Assembly (NCBI GenBank): GCA_928212115.1
Contig: CAKMRJ010000001.1
Span: 189,035,478 to 189,099,477 of the forward strand
Direction of reading: 5' to 3'
Source: Lactuca virosa
Taxonomy: Eukaryota; Streptophyta; Magnoliopsida; Asterales; Asteraceae
Length of the DNA stretch: 64,000 nucleotides
Part shown: positions 32,875 through 44,140 of the stretch, piece after piece
Numbering within the stretch: position 1 is the stretch's first letter
Layout: the number at the start of each line of letters is the position of its first letter
Notes under the pieces: generated by a model
Databases searched by the model: none
The model's input: the letters and a program-made list of their open reading frames with translations, nothing else
Told to the model about the DNA's origin: nothing
Made by a program: the position numbers and the translations under genes

Positions 32875-34390
32875 TTACGAATGTGAAGGTAGTTTCAGAA
32901 CATATTCACCCTCAATGATTCCTAAGCCTTTATGTATTCTATTAAAAGTTTGTTCTAGTAAAGCTTTCATGAAGATATCAACCAGTTGATCAGCAGATCT
33001 CACAAAGTGAATCTCAACATTGCCATCTTCTACGTGATCTTTAATGAAGTGATACCTCAGCGCAATGTGTTTGGTCTTGGAATCTTGCACTAGGTTGTGG
33101 CAAATGTGAATTGCACTTTCAGAATCTCAGTATAAGGGGATTAGCGTCATGTTGATCCCATAGTCTCTTAACTGACGTTGAATCCATATAACCTGTGGGG
33201 TATAAGAGGCAACAACTATGTACTCAACTTCAGTTGTTGATAGTGAGACATAATTTTTCTTTTTAGATTGCCAACTAACGAGTTTGCCATCAAGAAATTG
33301 ACATCCCCCAAATGTACTCATTCGATCAAGACCGCAACCTCCGAGATCAGCATCCGAAAATGCTTGCACAAAGAACCCTGAGATTGAAGGGTACCAAATT
33401 CCGAGCGAGGAAGTTCGTTTAAGATACCTGAATACGTTCTTACCTGCAATCATGTTGGATTGACGAGGATTTTCTTGAAACCTAGCACAATAGCAAACAA
33501 AAAACATGATGTCCGGACGACTACCAGTTAGATACATCAATGAACCTATCATTTGACGATAGAGTGTCATATCAGCAGCTGGTTTGTCCAAAGACGGTGA
33601 TAGTTTCATTCTGAATGCCATTGGAACCTTCACCTTCGAATCTCCCACCATTCCAAACTTAGCAAGTAAGGTCTTCGTATAAACCTCCTGGTTGATAAAG
33701 ATTCCCTCCTGACTCTGTCTTATATTCAAACCAAGAAAGATATTAATCGGGCCCATGGAGCTCATCTCAAACTTAGTTTCCATGAACTTTCGGAACTCAA
33801 CAGTTAAGATGAGGTATGTTGATCCAAAGATGATGTCATCAACGTAAATTTGGACGATTATCAAGTGGTCACCATCTTTCTTGCGAAATAAGGTTGGTTC
33901 AACCGATCCTTGTTTAAATTTAGCTTGTTTTAAAAATCGAGTCAGAGTTTCATACCAGGCTCTTGGAGCTTGCTTCAAACCATAGACCACTTTATCCAGA
34001 ATATAATAGTGGTTGGGATACTTTTCGTTTATGAACCCAGGTGGTTGTTCCACATATACTTTTTCTTCTAGTTCCCCATTCAGAAAGGCACATTTTACGT
34101 CCATCTGATAAACTTCAAAGTTCTTGTGCGCTGAATATGTAAAGAAGATGCGAACTGATTCCAGTCTTGCAACTGGTTTGAATGTTTCATCATAATCAAT
34201 TCCTTCTTCCTTGCAATACCCTTTAACAACTAACCGAGCCTTGTTTCGTACCACATTCCCCTCTTTGTCTAGCTTATTACGAAACACCCATTTTAGACCT
34301 ACGACAGATGCATCCTTTGGAGTGGGTATCAGTCTCCAAACCTTGTTGCGTTCGAACTCATTGAGCTCCTCCTACATTTCTTGCACCCAA
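32875..34390 (-). pseudogene. E5 reverse transcriptase and RNase H (copia)
   Basis: The minus strand encodes a nearly continuous copia RT: KWVFRNKLDKEGNVVRNKAR, DYDETFKPVARLESVR, QMDVKCAFLNGELEEKVYV, YGLKQAPRAWYETL and the catalytic box IYVDDIIFGST with both Asp residues present. RNase H follows with FSDADLGGCGLDRMSTFGGC, SWQSKKKNYVSLSTTEVEY and, after a TGA near 33127, SKTKHIALRYHFIKDHVE and the C-terminus at 32875. One further stop lies upstream of the RT near 34375. RT copies the element RNA and RNase H removes it, in cytoplasmic particles. Only two nonsense changes separate this from an open frame. Confidence 0.92.
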
Positions 34391-34410
34391 TTAGAATGAT
34401 CAAGATCAAT

Positions 34411-36110
34411 TTAAACATTTTTAGTTTCAATTTTGAAGATAAACGAATTGAACATGCAATACTCCACTTTAGAGAATAATGCAGTCGGCTTCGCCTTTTG
34501 TTGTGTTCTTGTAAGAACTCCTGAAGAAGATTCTCCTATTACTTGTGTTTTTGGATGATCTCTGTTCCATTTAGTCAAGGGAGAATAATTTGGATCATAA
34601 GTTGGATCCAGTTCAGCATTCACAACTTCAAATTCCGATTGAACATTTTGAATCATCATTTGTACTCACAGTCTCCCCCTCGAATGATGGATGTGGCTCT
34701 TTGTTTGGAATAGGATTCTCCCCCTGGATTGGACTTTTTGAGGTTTATTTGAGGGATTGAATCCTCCCCCCTCAATAGATTCAGTGGGAGTAGAGGTTGA
34801 AGTTGAACCCTCCCCCTGAAATGGAGTATTCGTAGCTTGTGGATCGTTCGTAGTCCGAGTCTAGCTTTCAAGATTCTTTGCATCTTCATCCATAATCTTC
34901 TTTAACTCATCCTCTTTGTTATCTGCTGCTTTGGACTCGGAAGATACTGCCTTCTCTGGCTCATCAAAGAGATTCATGAATTCGTTGTAGAGATTGGAGG
35001 GTGGAATCGTTGTTGGATTCGGCTTGGGAAAGATATCACTTGGTTGATTGTTAGTCTTCTCATACTTCTTTAAATAATTGTCATTGAATGTGACATAATA
35101 GGTTTCTTCTATCTTTTTGGAATTTATATTGAGAACCCTATATGCCTTAGAAGTTATAGAATACCCCAAGAAAATACCTTCGTCTGCCTTCATATCGAAT
35201 ATGTTCCTTTGCTCTTAAGAATTGAAAATAAAGCACTTGGAACCGAATACATGAAAGAACTTGGCATTAGGTTTTCAATTATTTAATATCTTATAGGGAG
35301 TGGCAGAAAAACACTTATTGAGGATTGGTCGATTTTGAGTGAAGCAGGTTGTTCCAATAGCATCAGCCCAGAAGTAGAGTGGCAGATTCGCAAATGATAG
35401 CATGTTCTCGACAAAGATTGTGAGACTCCGTTTTGTTGACTCCTTTTTCAGTCAGAAATTCTTCAAACACTTGGTTTTTGAACTCCGAGCCGTTGTCACT
35501 ACGAATGTTACGAACCATCTTTCGTAGTTGAATCTCAATCTGCTTTCTAATCCTTGAGCTTGGTAGTGGCTTCTGATTTTTGTTTAAGAAAATACACCAA
35601 GGTAAATCTTGAAAGGTCATCAACAATTACAAGAATACATTTATTACCACCAATGCTTTCAATTGCAGAAGGACCACAAAGGTCTATATGCAAAAGTTCA
35701 AGTGGTTCTATCACTTTGGTGTTCACAACTGTTGGATGACTCTTCCTGCTCTTCTTCCCTAATTTGTAGGCTACACAAAGATGTTCCTTATCATACTTCA
35801 ACAGTGGAAGCACTCGCACATGATCACCAAGAACTAGTTTATTGATGTCTTTAAAATTGAGGTGCGAGAGCCTTTGGTGCCAAAGAAAGCTATCATCTAA
35901 AGAAGCTTTCGTAAGTAGGCAGATGACAGGATTCCCTTTGATGGGATTCAGATATAGTGGATACATCTCGCCTTTTCGTTTTGACTTTAAGAGCACAGTT
36001 TTGGTCTCCTTTTCAACGATCTCAGATCCCTCATCATCAAACGACACTTTTAATTCGGTACCTACAACCAATTGTGAAACACTGATTAGGTTGTGTTGCA
36101 GGCCTTCCAT
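34411..36110 (-). pseudogene. E5 integrase region
   Basis: It starts with a GAG-pre-integrase block (MEGLQHNLISVSQL; WHQRLSHLNFKDINKL). The zinc-binding HHCC group has its second Cys replaced (HLCVAYKLGKKS). The core shows ELLHIDLCGPSAIESIGGNK and ILVIVDDLSRF, then IRSDNGSEFKNQVFEEF near 35500, giving two of the three acidic residues. A frame change near 35450 destroys the third. The C-terminal part has EGIFLGYSITSKAYRVLN (about 35160) and a long Asp/Glu/Pro-rich tail to 34411. Integrase would insert the cDNA into nuclear DNA; this copy is inactive. Confidence 0.88.
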
Positions 36111-36179
36111 ATATGCTACCTTGCGAGTGGAAAATTATCCATTCGTGATCATGCCATATATTTTATTTCTCCAAGTGAA

Positions 36180-36320
36180 TTCTTGCTGAATTTCACTTTT
36201 CCTCCACCCTTCAATGCTCTGTATTCTCGCAATTCTTCCTTCCTTCCTGTCATGTGACGCGAGCAGCCACTGTCTATGTACCATTCAGAGTAAAACTGCT
36301 CGTCACGTATCACTTACAAA
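36180..36320 (-). pseudogene. E5 aspartic protease remnant
   Basis: The minus strand reads WYIDSGCSRHMTGRK near 36240-36290, the copia protease active site with the DSG triad kept, and then GGGKVKFSKNS. It is too short to be tracked as a separate frame because stops flank it on both sides, near 36130 and 36320. Confidence 0.8.
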
Positions 36321-36322
36321 AA

Positions 36323-37501
36323 TCAAAGAGATTTAGGAACCCAAAGTTGGTTGGGGCCATGTGAGGCTTTCACAAAAACAGGAAAAGTAATAGCGACATC
36401 AACCAAAAAAGATCGTATAATCAAGGTGGAATTATTTTTCTTTGTGATTTGAAAAACAATGATCCTATTATCTTTTGATTTCTTATCTTTTGAAGATAAT
36501 TTCTTATGTTTATCTATGATTTGTTGCTTGAGAAAATTCTTTTCAACTCTTTGAGTTAGTTTCGGAACTCTTGCAAGGGGTTTTATGTTCCGAAACTGCC
36601 TTTCCTTTCCCCTTAACATCTTTCGATGTGTTAGCGGATTGTGAAGCATTAGTGTTAGGAGAAAATTGAGGCTTTGTCTTTGAAGACGGAGTTTTAGAAA
36701 AGCTTTTAGGGTTCGGATGTGAACAGACATTCGCACTTAGATTTGCTGACTTTTCTTTATAGACGTAGTTAGGATTCTTGAATCTCCAGAAATGCTTTCT
36801 TTCTTTCAGATTTTTATTATATCTAGCATTTCGTTGACGTTTTTGTGCAGCAAATTGCTCAGCATACTTATGAACATTGGCCTTAGGTTTCATCCTTTTG
36901 ACAGGAGTTTCAGCCTTTTCGGATGATGTTTCTAATGGAACACTCTTAGTTCCACATGGGCTTCCCTTTTCGTAGCTTGATTTGACCTTGTTGAGTGGTT
37001 CTGCTACATATCTTCCCTTCGTTCTCCAAGAGGTCATTTTAGAAAGACCCTTGGTTTCTTCTGCGTTGTCAATAGGAGCTGAACAAAAATATTCGTCGCA
37101 TCCATTAGCATTGTCTTCTTCTACAAGGGGCGTTAGTTCAACTTTCTGATTTTTATCCAGTCCTGTAGTTGCGAAAACCTGGTCTGGAACAGTTCGAACC
37201 TTTTAGAAAACAAAATTTTTTCTTTTAAAACCTTTGATTTATTTTCATAAAGACGAGCAAACTCAACTGAGTTTTCAGAACTTAAAGCTTTCGCAGGTTC
37301 AGGTTCACTTTTAACAAATTCTGAAAAATCAACATCATCCTCCATAGAGATTTCACTCATGTCACTATCATCGAATTCAGTCACATTTTCAACATTAATT
37401 TTATTTCCTGAACTCCATTTAGTGCAAAAAGAGTTAAATTTCTTTATTGTTTTAGATTTGATTTTCTCTTTATCTTTTTCATCTAAAATTTGTTTCAACA
37501 T
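36323..37501 (-). pseudogene. E5 gag-protease spacer region
   Basis: Several frames of strongly biased composition: an acidic, Ser-rich block near 37380 (DDSDMSEISMEDDVDFSEF), a Lys-rich block (KEKIKSKTIKKF), and a Lys/Asn/Ser/Pro-rich block at 36543-37037 (VHKYAEQFAAQKRQRNARYN). It separates the zinc knuckle from the protease by about 2.1 kb, longer than in most copia elements. Frames change at about 36740, 37040 and 37500-37750. No catalytic motif is visible. Confidence 0.6.
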
Positions 37502-37750
37502 GTTTTGGTGATCTTTGGACTATATGTAAGATTCAATTTTGTCCAGTCCAATTCTGTAAGCATCAAAGACTTCATTAGATGATACGATGGATTCGCACCT
37601 GCAACAGTCTGCATCGATTTCGTCCTCTTTTAATTCAAGAAAGGGCAAAATCATCTTATGAATTTTCTTTCCTATTTCACAATCAATATGCAGCTGAGTA
37701 ATATTAAAGTAATGACGTTTAGAAATTAAACAAAAAATATTTCGTTGTTT

Positions 37751-39427
37751 CTACACCCCCAAATTGTCTCGTTGTGAATAAATTAAATCATACCTAGACT
37801 TAGACAAATCTGACTCTAACTTCTCAATCCACATGCGCCTCTCTTCACTTTTTGATGTTACCCTGCCAAGTTGATCAGTTAAGTTAGTATTCAAACGGGT
37901 TCTTTTTAAACTATCACTTAAACTAGAGACCGTAAAATTTAAATCATCTAGTTTAGTTTCATACTGAGAGATAAGAATATTTAGAGAATGAAGAATAGAG
38001 TGTACCTTGTTTATTATGCATTCGCATTCACTTATCTGCTCTGTGATAGGTTTCACAGCGAAACAATTGTCCGAGACCCGGCCGCCATCAGTAGCGTAAC
38101 CCCTTTGCTCTGAGACGTCATTGATGACCATTAGGCATTTTCCACCAAATTGCGAAACATCAGCCTTTGCAACGAAGTTTCTCCCATGAGTTGGCCTGCG
38201 AACCTCTTCGTCCTCCGAGTCAGTGGACCATACTTCAACCCTGCCAAACTCATATTCATCTTCCTGCACAATCAAAGCAGACATAACATTATCAGCACTT
38301 TTCTTCTTTTTAATCTCCTCCAGCTTTCTGAGATAATAGGTCTCATCATCCTGTCCCTCTTTCTTCTCATTCATTCTCCTTAGAGTATACTCCTTGGCTA
38401 GATGGTTTTTACAATGACAGTAGTTACAATCATATCGAGAATCTCCCATAGGCTTGCTTTCTTTCTTCACCTCATCCTTCTATGAATTGTTGAGGCTGTC
38501 ATTCTCAGAATTACAGCTCCCCTGACAGTTTCTATTCTTGGAGCGACTGAAGTTTTTCTTTGGAAACTTTCTCGGGTTAGAAACCATTAGAGCATAATCC
38601 TCTTTTGAAAGTTCGCAGTCAGAGAGATCAGACTCCGAACCTTCTTCTTCTACAACTTTCTTGCCTTTCGCAACAAGTGCCAACAAACCCATGCTTGAAA
38701 CCAACTTTCCTTCTTTTGTCACTTCATCCTCGTGTGACCTAAGGATTCCCTCAAGCTTTTCCAAGGAGTAATTTTTGAATTGTTCTTGTGCTTTAACTGT
38801 TGACACTACAACTTTCCATTCGAACTTCAAACCGTTCATGAAAGTGACTTTTTGTTCTATCAACTCACGTCCAATTTTATACTTCATCATCCTACTTTAA
38901 AGATGATTGGATAGGTTAAGCGTTTGATCGAGATTCTCTTCTGGTTTCTGAACAAAAGCTCGAAACTTCAAAAGCAGGAGTGTTTGAATATTGTGCTCAA
39001 GATCTGCATCACTTGAATAGAGTTCTTTGAGCCTGTCCCAGATTGCTTTTGCTGTATCTCATGCACTAACCAGAAGAAACATGTTTGGAGGCAAAGCAAA
39101 CCATATTATCCTCATTGCTTTAACATTACTAAGCAACTTGTCTTTTTCGTCCTATGGGATGTTTGTAACTTCAAGAAGTAGCTATTTGTAATCAGCTTGA
39201 GTTTTGATTTCCCTTCTTGTTCCAGTGTGAGAGAATGTTTGCACTCTCATGGCTTCCCATATTAGAGACCCATTATCTTCTAGACCAAGGACATAAGTCT
39301 CAAAGTTCAGTGCCCATACTTCATAGTCTTGTGGATATAAAATCAGGATTCTGGTTGTGGAACCAATGGTGATGGATAGGTTGAAGGCTAAGTATGAGGA
39401 TCTTCTCAGTTCATGATGTGGATTCAA
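37751..39427 (-). pseudogene. E5 gag
   Basis: The start of the copia Gag domain is seen near 39330 (ILYPQDYEVWALNFETYV), continuing through AKAIWDRLKELYSSDADLEH (about 39000-39060) and FMNGLKFEWKVVVSTVKAQE (about 38820). The C-terminal part has EGSESDLSDCELSKEDYALM and a zinc knuckle CNYCHCKNHLAKEY near 38400, in which the last Cys is Tyr. After the knuckle a long coiled-coil-like extension (LRKLEEIKKKKSADN; then ISQYETKLDDLNFTVSSL) continues to 37751, as in Sirevirus Gags. Stops near 39180, 39060, 38910 and 38478 break the frame. Confidence 0.85.
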
Positions 39428-39610
39428 TAAAAAAAAAACTATAAGAATCAGATGTGTAAACCTAAAAACGAGTTTAGGTTAAAATAAAGATCAAGATTCA
39501 GCGTCTGTAATCGATGAAAACGATGAAGACAACAAACACCATATCCTATTAAAGCGGAAACCCTAATAGCTCTTGAACAGAAGAGATGTGTATAGTTTAC
39601 ACAGTCTCCT

Positions 39611-39622
39611 GCTCTGATACCA
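39611..39622 (-). other. E5 primer-binding site (tRNA-iMet)
   Basis: The minus strand reads TGGTATCAGAGC, a perfect initiator tRNA-Met complement, two bases inside the 5' LTR. Confidence 0.88.
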
Positions 39623-39624
39623 AT

Positions 39625-39937
39625 TGTTAGAATAAATCAAGAGTTTGATCGATAGATTCAAAATAGGTAATTAAATAAAACAAAGAAGCAATGATCGAAT
39701 ATGTGCTTAATGATTGAAAGCACTGCCTCAGAAGAGCTCGACTAAGAACTACTACTATAGAGGCATAATAGGGTTACAAGCTATCGACTAGTACATTACA
39801 AAATACGGTGCATGCATGCACTATAAATACTCAAACCCTAGCACAAAATAGAACTGGGTGGATTGGCCGAGCTCGTTACAAAGATAAACTATTTACCATA
39901 CAAAAACAATATTGACACAACACTTAAATACCCAACA
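39625..39937 (-). repeat. E5 5' LTR, 313 bp
   Basis: The plus strand begins TGTTAGAATAAATC and ends TACCCAACA, followed by the target-site copy AATAT. On the minus strand TATTTATAG (about 39822) is a TATA candidate. It differs from the 3' LTR at about 17 positions. Confidence 0.92.
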
Positions 39938-41458
39938 AATATCATAAACAATAAACCACAAGCACAAAGCGTAGTGTGTTGCCCAAAATACCACATGTCA
40001 TACAAATTATTGAGCCCAACCCTAGGGTATGTTTCAACCCAACATACAATCATGGGCCCAGCCATATGGTATATTTAAAACAAAATATACAATAATGAGC
40101 CTAGACCTGGGGTGTATTTCAACCCAATCATACATACAAGAGTCAAAAAGACAGCTAGCATCCTATATAACTCAATCCAGTGGGCCAACATTGGTGCCTT
40201 CGACCCACAAGTACACTGAGAAGACTCACCTCTCAGTCGATACTCAGCTGCTACAGCTGTCACTTCCAGAAATACGGATGCTACTCAAAATCTCTATAGC
40301 TATACAAGGTAAGCCCTTAGCTCTTCTTCCAAAACTAGGAGTTTGACCAAAAGTCAACTCATGCCAAAGTCAACGGTCAAAGGTCAGGGTCAACAGTCAA
40401 AATTCTCACTTCAAAAAAATCGTCATGCAGTGGTCATCCTTGTCCATATCGTGGAACTGAATCAGGACAAAACGGTCGATCCATCCCCACTCGCCATCAT
40501 GTGGTGACTTGATGCTACGTCAAGGGGATTGGGTTCCAAACAACTTAATGAATTAAGTTGTTTTCTTCAACCCTAAGAGCTTCAAAGCTCAAATTTGGTC
40601 TGAAACATGGTCTAGAAGGATAAAGTTTCCAACTTTACCCATTAAGACCACCTAAAAGGTCAAAATCTCAAACCCTAGGTTCCAAAAAGGCTAGACAAGG
40701 CATGAATTCAACCATTAAGCACTTATTCCAAAAATCTTTAGCCCATTAACTCCAAAGGGTTTCTATCACCAAAACTAACATAAAAGTTGGTGCTATATAG
40801 AATTCATGTCCAATGCATGTCTTGAAGCCAAAATGAGTAAAAATGAGGGTTTTTGATAAAAATCTCATGCATGGCTTAAAAACTCAACTATACTTTAGAT
40901 CCAAACCATCAATCACACCAAATGTCCCTGAAATTCATAAAGTTGTAAACTTTATGAGATCTTACCACTCCAACTAATAAGAACATGAAGATTAATGGAA
41001 AAAAAACTCAAGATCTAGCAACCTAACATGATAAATATCGAGTCTTGGATGCTTACAAAGGTCTAGAAGAGTGCTATGGCAAAGAGAGGAGACTTGCTTG
41101 CTGAATCTTAGCTCATTTCTTTCTTCCTTCTTCCTTCAAGAACTTCCAAGAGCACCAGAAAGAGCTTCAACAATGGCAGAAAGAGATTAGGGTTTCTTCA
41201 GCGCTTTACGAGGATATTGAAGGCTTTAGATGAGCAAACCATAGCCTCCTCATTCCTTTAAATATGGAGCAAAGCCAAAAAATAGGGTTTTCCATCAGAC
41301 AGCCGTCAATTCATGGCCATATGTTGCCACGTTGTGACTACTTAAATGGAACACGCTTTCCAAGCTTGCCTCGGCACGTCATTGTGGTGCCTCCACCACG
41401 TTGTGGCAACTCTAAAATGCCAAAAAAACATAAATTACCTCAAGATATGTGTGTTACA
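39938..41458 (-). repeat. E6 3' LTR, proximal fragment
   Basis: It begins with the second AATAT copy of E5 and ends GTGTGTTACA at 41458 next to a purine-rich tract on the minus strand (AAGTGGGTGAGAGT). The first 200 bp have GGCCCA-type words; near 41320-41410 there are CCACGTTGTGG-type palindromes like those of the solo LTR at 22584. A leader-like AAACCCTAAT sits near 41190 on the minus strand. No gene is visible. Confidence 0.78.
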
Positions 41459-42910
41459 ACTCTCACCCACTTAAATAAAACTTCGTCCTTAAAGTTCTTC
41501 ACCTCAAACAACTTAGGGTAATGCTCTTTGATCTTGTCCTCAGGCTCCCACGTCTACTTAGAACCTCTTCGGTGCTGCCACTGTACTTTCACCAGATTCA
41601 CCACTTTGTTGCGTAGAGTCTTTATCTTTACGTCAAGAATCACAATTTATCTGTATATGTAGTTCAGGTTCTCATCAACTTGAATTTCATCCAAAGGACC
41701 CACTGTAACGTCATCGAATAAACACTTTCGTAAGAGAGAGACATGGAAAGTGTTGTGGATATGACTTAGATCATCAAGAAAATCCATTCGGTATGCAAGC
41801 TTGCCCACTCGGGAAATAATCCTAAAAGGACCAATATACCGGGGGCCTAGCTTGCCCCGCCTACAAAACCGGATGACACCTTCAGAAGCACAAAGTCCCC
41901 CACTTAGAACTCAAGGTATGACCATCACCTGCCAACATAACTCTTTTGTCGACTTTGTGCGATTCGCAAACACCAAAACTTCATCATGAAATGCAGCTGA
42001 GTACCCAAATCTTCATGAAACTTCCTCCAAAACCAGGAGGTGAAGCGAAAATCTCGATCCAAAACCACCAAACCTAACACCCCGTACCGAACCACCACCT
42101 CTCGGATGTAAACGTCGGCCAATTTCTCAGCAGATATACTTTGAGCGATCGGTATGAAATTAACACTCTTGGTCAATCTATCAACGATGACCCAGATAGA
42201 TTCAACCCCATGTGTCGTCCTCGGTAACTTTGTTATGAAGTCCATGATGATCTCTTCTCATTTCCACATGGGAATGGGTAGTGATTGTATCTTTCCGTGG
42301 GGTCTCTGATGTTCGGCTATGACCTTCTGGTAAGTCAAGCATCGCTTTACAAACCATACTATCTCCCTCTTCATACATGGCCACCAGTAACACATCTTCG
42401 GATCCCTATTATCTTTGTGGCCCATGGGTGTATAGAAAACTTCGACTTTTAAGCCTCGTCTAGTACTTTCTGTCTAACTCCACTAGTAGTCGGGACCCAA
42501 ACCCTACCACACCGAGTCAACAAACCCCAACTATCTCTGAGGAACAATGGAATTTGTCGCCTGATTCGCTCCACCTTCCAAATTTCCTTCTTCAATCCTT
42601 CCACCTGAGCCTTCTTCATCATATCTAAAAGAGGAGAAACAATGACCATGCTCCGACATATATCTCCCATATGTACACTCACTGCCTTACAACACAAGGC
42701 ATCAGCCACAACATTGGCCTTCCCGGGGTAACACAGAATCTCACAGTCATAATCCTTCACCACATCTAACCACCTCCGTTGCCTTATATTCAGATTCAGA
42801 TGGTCCATTAGATATCTCAAGCCCTTTTGGTCAGTGTAAATAGTGCGCCTAACCCCATAAAAATAATGTCTCCATATTTTGAGGGCGAAAACCACAGCCG
42901 CAAACTCCAA
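41459..42910 (-). pseudogene. E6 integrase and chromodomain-like tail
   Basis: The minus strand carries the end of RNase H (IYTDQKGLRYLMDHLNLNIR), the peptide GKANVVADALCCK, a damaged zinc finger region, the core MDFITKLPRTTHGVESIWVI and VVLDRDFRFTSWFW. Near 41990 the frame passes abruptly from LGTQLHF to QSRQKSYVGR: roughly 80-100 residues of the core and connecting region, including the HPQT/E block, are deleted. The C-terminus follows (GKLGPRYIGPFRIISRVGK, about 41830) and a chromodomain-like end (NLVKVQWQHRRG, then EDKIKEHYPKLFE near 41500) with a stop inside. The deletion alone makes integration impossible. Confidence 0.87.
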
Positions 42911-44140
42911 ATCGTGTGTAGTGTAATTCGCCTCATAAGGCTTTAATTACATCAAAGCGTAACCAATCATGTGTCCAGTCTGCATGAGTACAGCTCCTAA
43001 ACCCGAGATGGACACGCCACAATAAACCACAAAATCATCCATACCTTCGGGTAGAGTGAGAATCGGGGCCTGACATAATCTCTGCCTCATAGTTTCAAAA
43101 GGTATTTGTTGATTGGCCCCCCAATCAGAAAGTGACATTCTCTTTCGTCAAATGGGTCAATAGTACAACTACTTTGGAGAAATCCTGGATAAACCTCTGA
43201 TAATAACCCACCATACCGATAAAACTATGAATCTCAGATGGCGTCCTTGAAACCTCCCACCTCACCACCGCCTCAATTTTGGCTGGATCCACCAATATAC
43301 CCTTATGGTTAACTATGTTCCCCAATAACTACACCTCGCACAACCAAAACTCAAATTTAGAGAATTTGGCATATAACATCTCCCTCCTCAAGGTCTCCAG
43401 AACCTTACGCAATTGATTCTCATGTTGCTCCTTAGTCTTACAATATATTACCATATCATTAATAAACACAATCACTGACCGATCCAACATCAGTTGGCAT
43501 ACCCGGTTCATGAGATTCATGAACGTTGCCGACATGTTAGTGATCTCGTATGGCATCACCACAAACTCGTAATGACCATAATGATTCCTAAAGGTCGTCT
43601 TCTGTACATCCTCATCTTTGACCCTCATCTGATGGTAAACTGGCCGCAAATCAATCTTGGAGACCCAATATGCACCCTGAAGCTGGTCAAATAGGCCATC
43701 AATCCTTTGGAGTGGGTACCGGTTCTTCCCTGTTGGCTTATTCAACTCTCGATAGTCAATTCACATCCCATATGATTCGTCTTTCTTTTTCACGAATGGG
43801 ATCGGTGCTCACCATGGCGAACTACTCGGTGTAATGAACCCCTTCTCTAGCAGCTCCTGAAGCTGTGTAGACAAGCCCTGCTTCTTCGACAGTGCCAATC
43901 GATATGGTGCTTTGGATATTGGGGTCGTATGAAAAACTAAATCAATCCGGAACTCAACCTGCCTATTGGGAGACACTCCAGGAAAATCGTCAGGAAATAC
44001 ATCAGGAAAATCCCAAACAACGGGCACATGACTCACGGTTGTCATTCCCCCAACTCGAGTATCTGCCATATAAGCCAAAAATACAGAACAACCTTGTTGA
44101 AAATATCTCCCAGTCCCTGTGACTAAACAGAGAGTCATTT
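42911..44140 (-). pseudogene. E6 reverse transcriptase and RNase H N-terminal part
   Basis: The minus strand shows the linker (RQVEFRIDLVFHTTPISKAP, about 43970), RT (YPLQRIDGLFDQLQGAYWVS, about 43710), the palm box VFINDMVIYCK near 43470, MVGYYQRFIQDFSKVVVLLT (about 43200) and RNase H start (ILTLPEGMDDFVVYCGVS). In the palm box the first catalytic Asp of xxDD is Asn, and in RNase H the DAS motif is GVS. Stops near 43745, 43328, 43124 and 42946 break the frame. All changes are of the kind expected from prolonged decay. Confidence 0.87.

Larger units (their letters stand above)
25040..39937 (-). mobile_element. E5: Sirevirus-like Ty1/copia element with long extra ORF
   Basis: Two 313-bp LTRs (39625-39937 and 25040-25352) share TGTTAGAATAAATC...CAACA ends and are flanked by the perfect duplication AATAT (25035-25039, 39938-39942). 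PBS, gag, protease, integrase, RT/RNase H, a spacer, a third ORF and a polypurine tract follow in copia order. About 17 substitutions separate the LTRs by eye (about 5%), suggesting an insertion of a few million years. Without the nested solo LTR it is about 12.3 kb. RT wording (IYVDDIIFGST) and the extra ORF after pol fit the Sirevirus lineage; the LTRs are short for that group. Confidence 0.93.
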
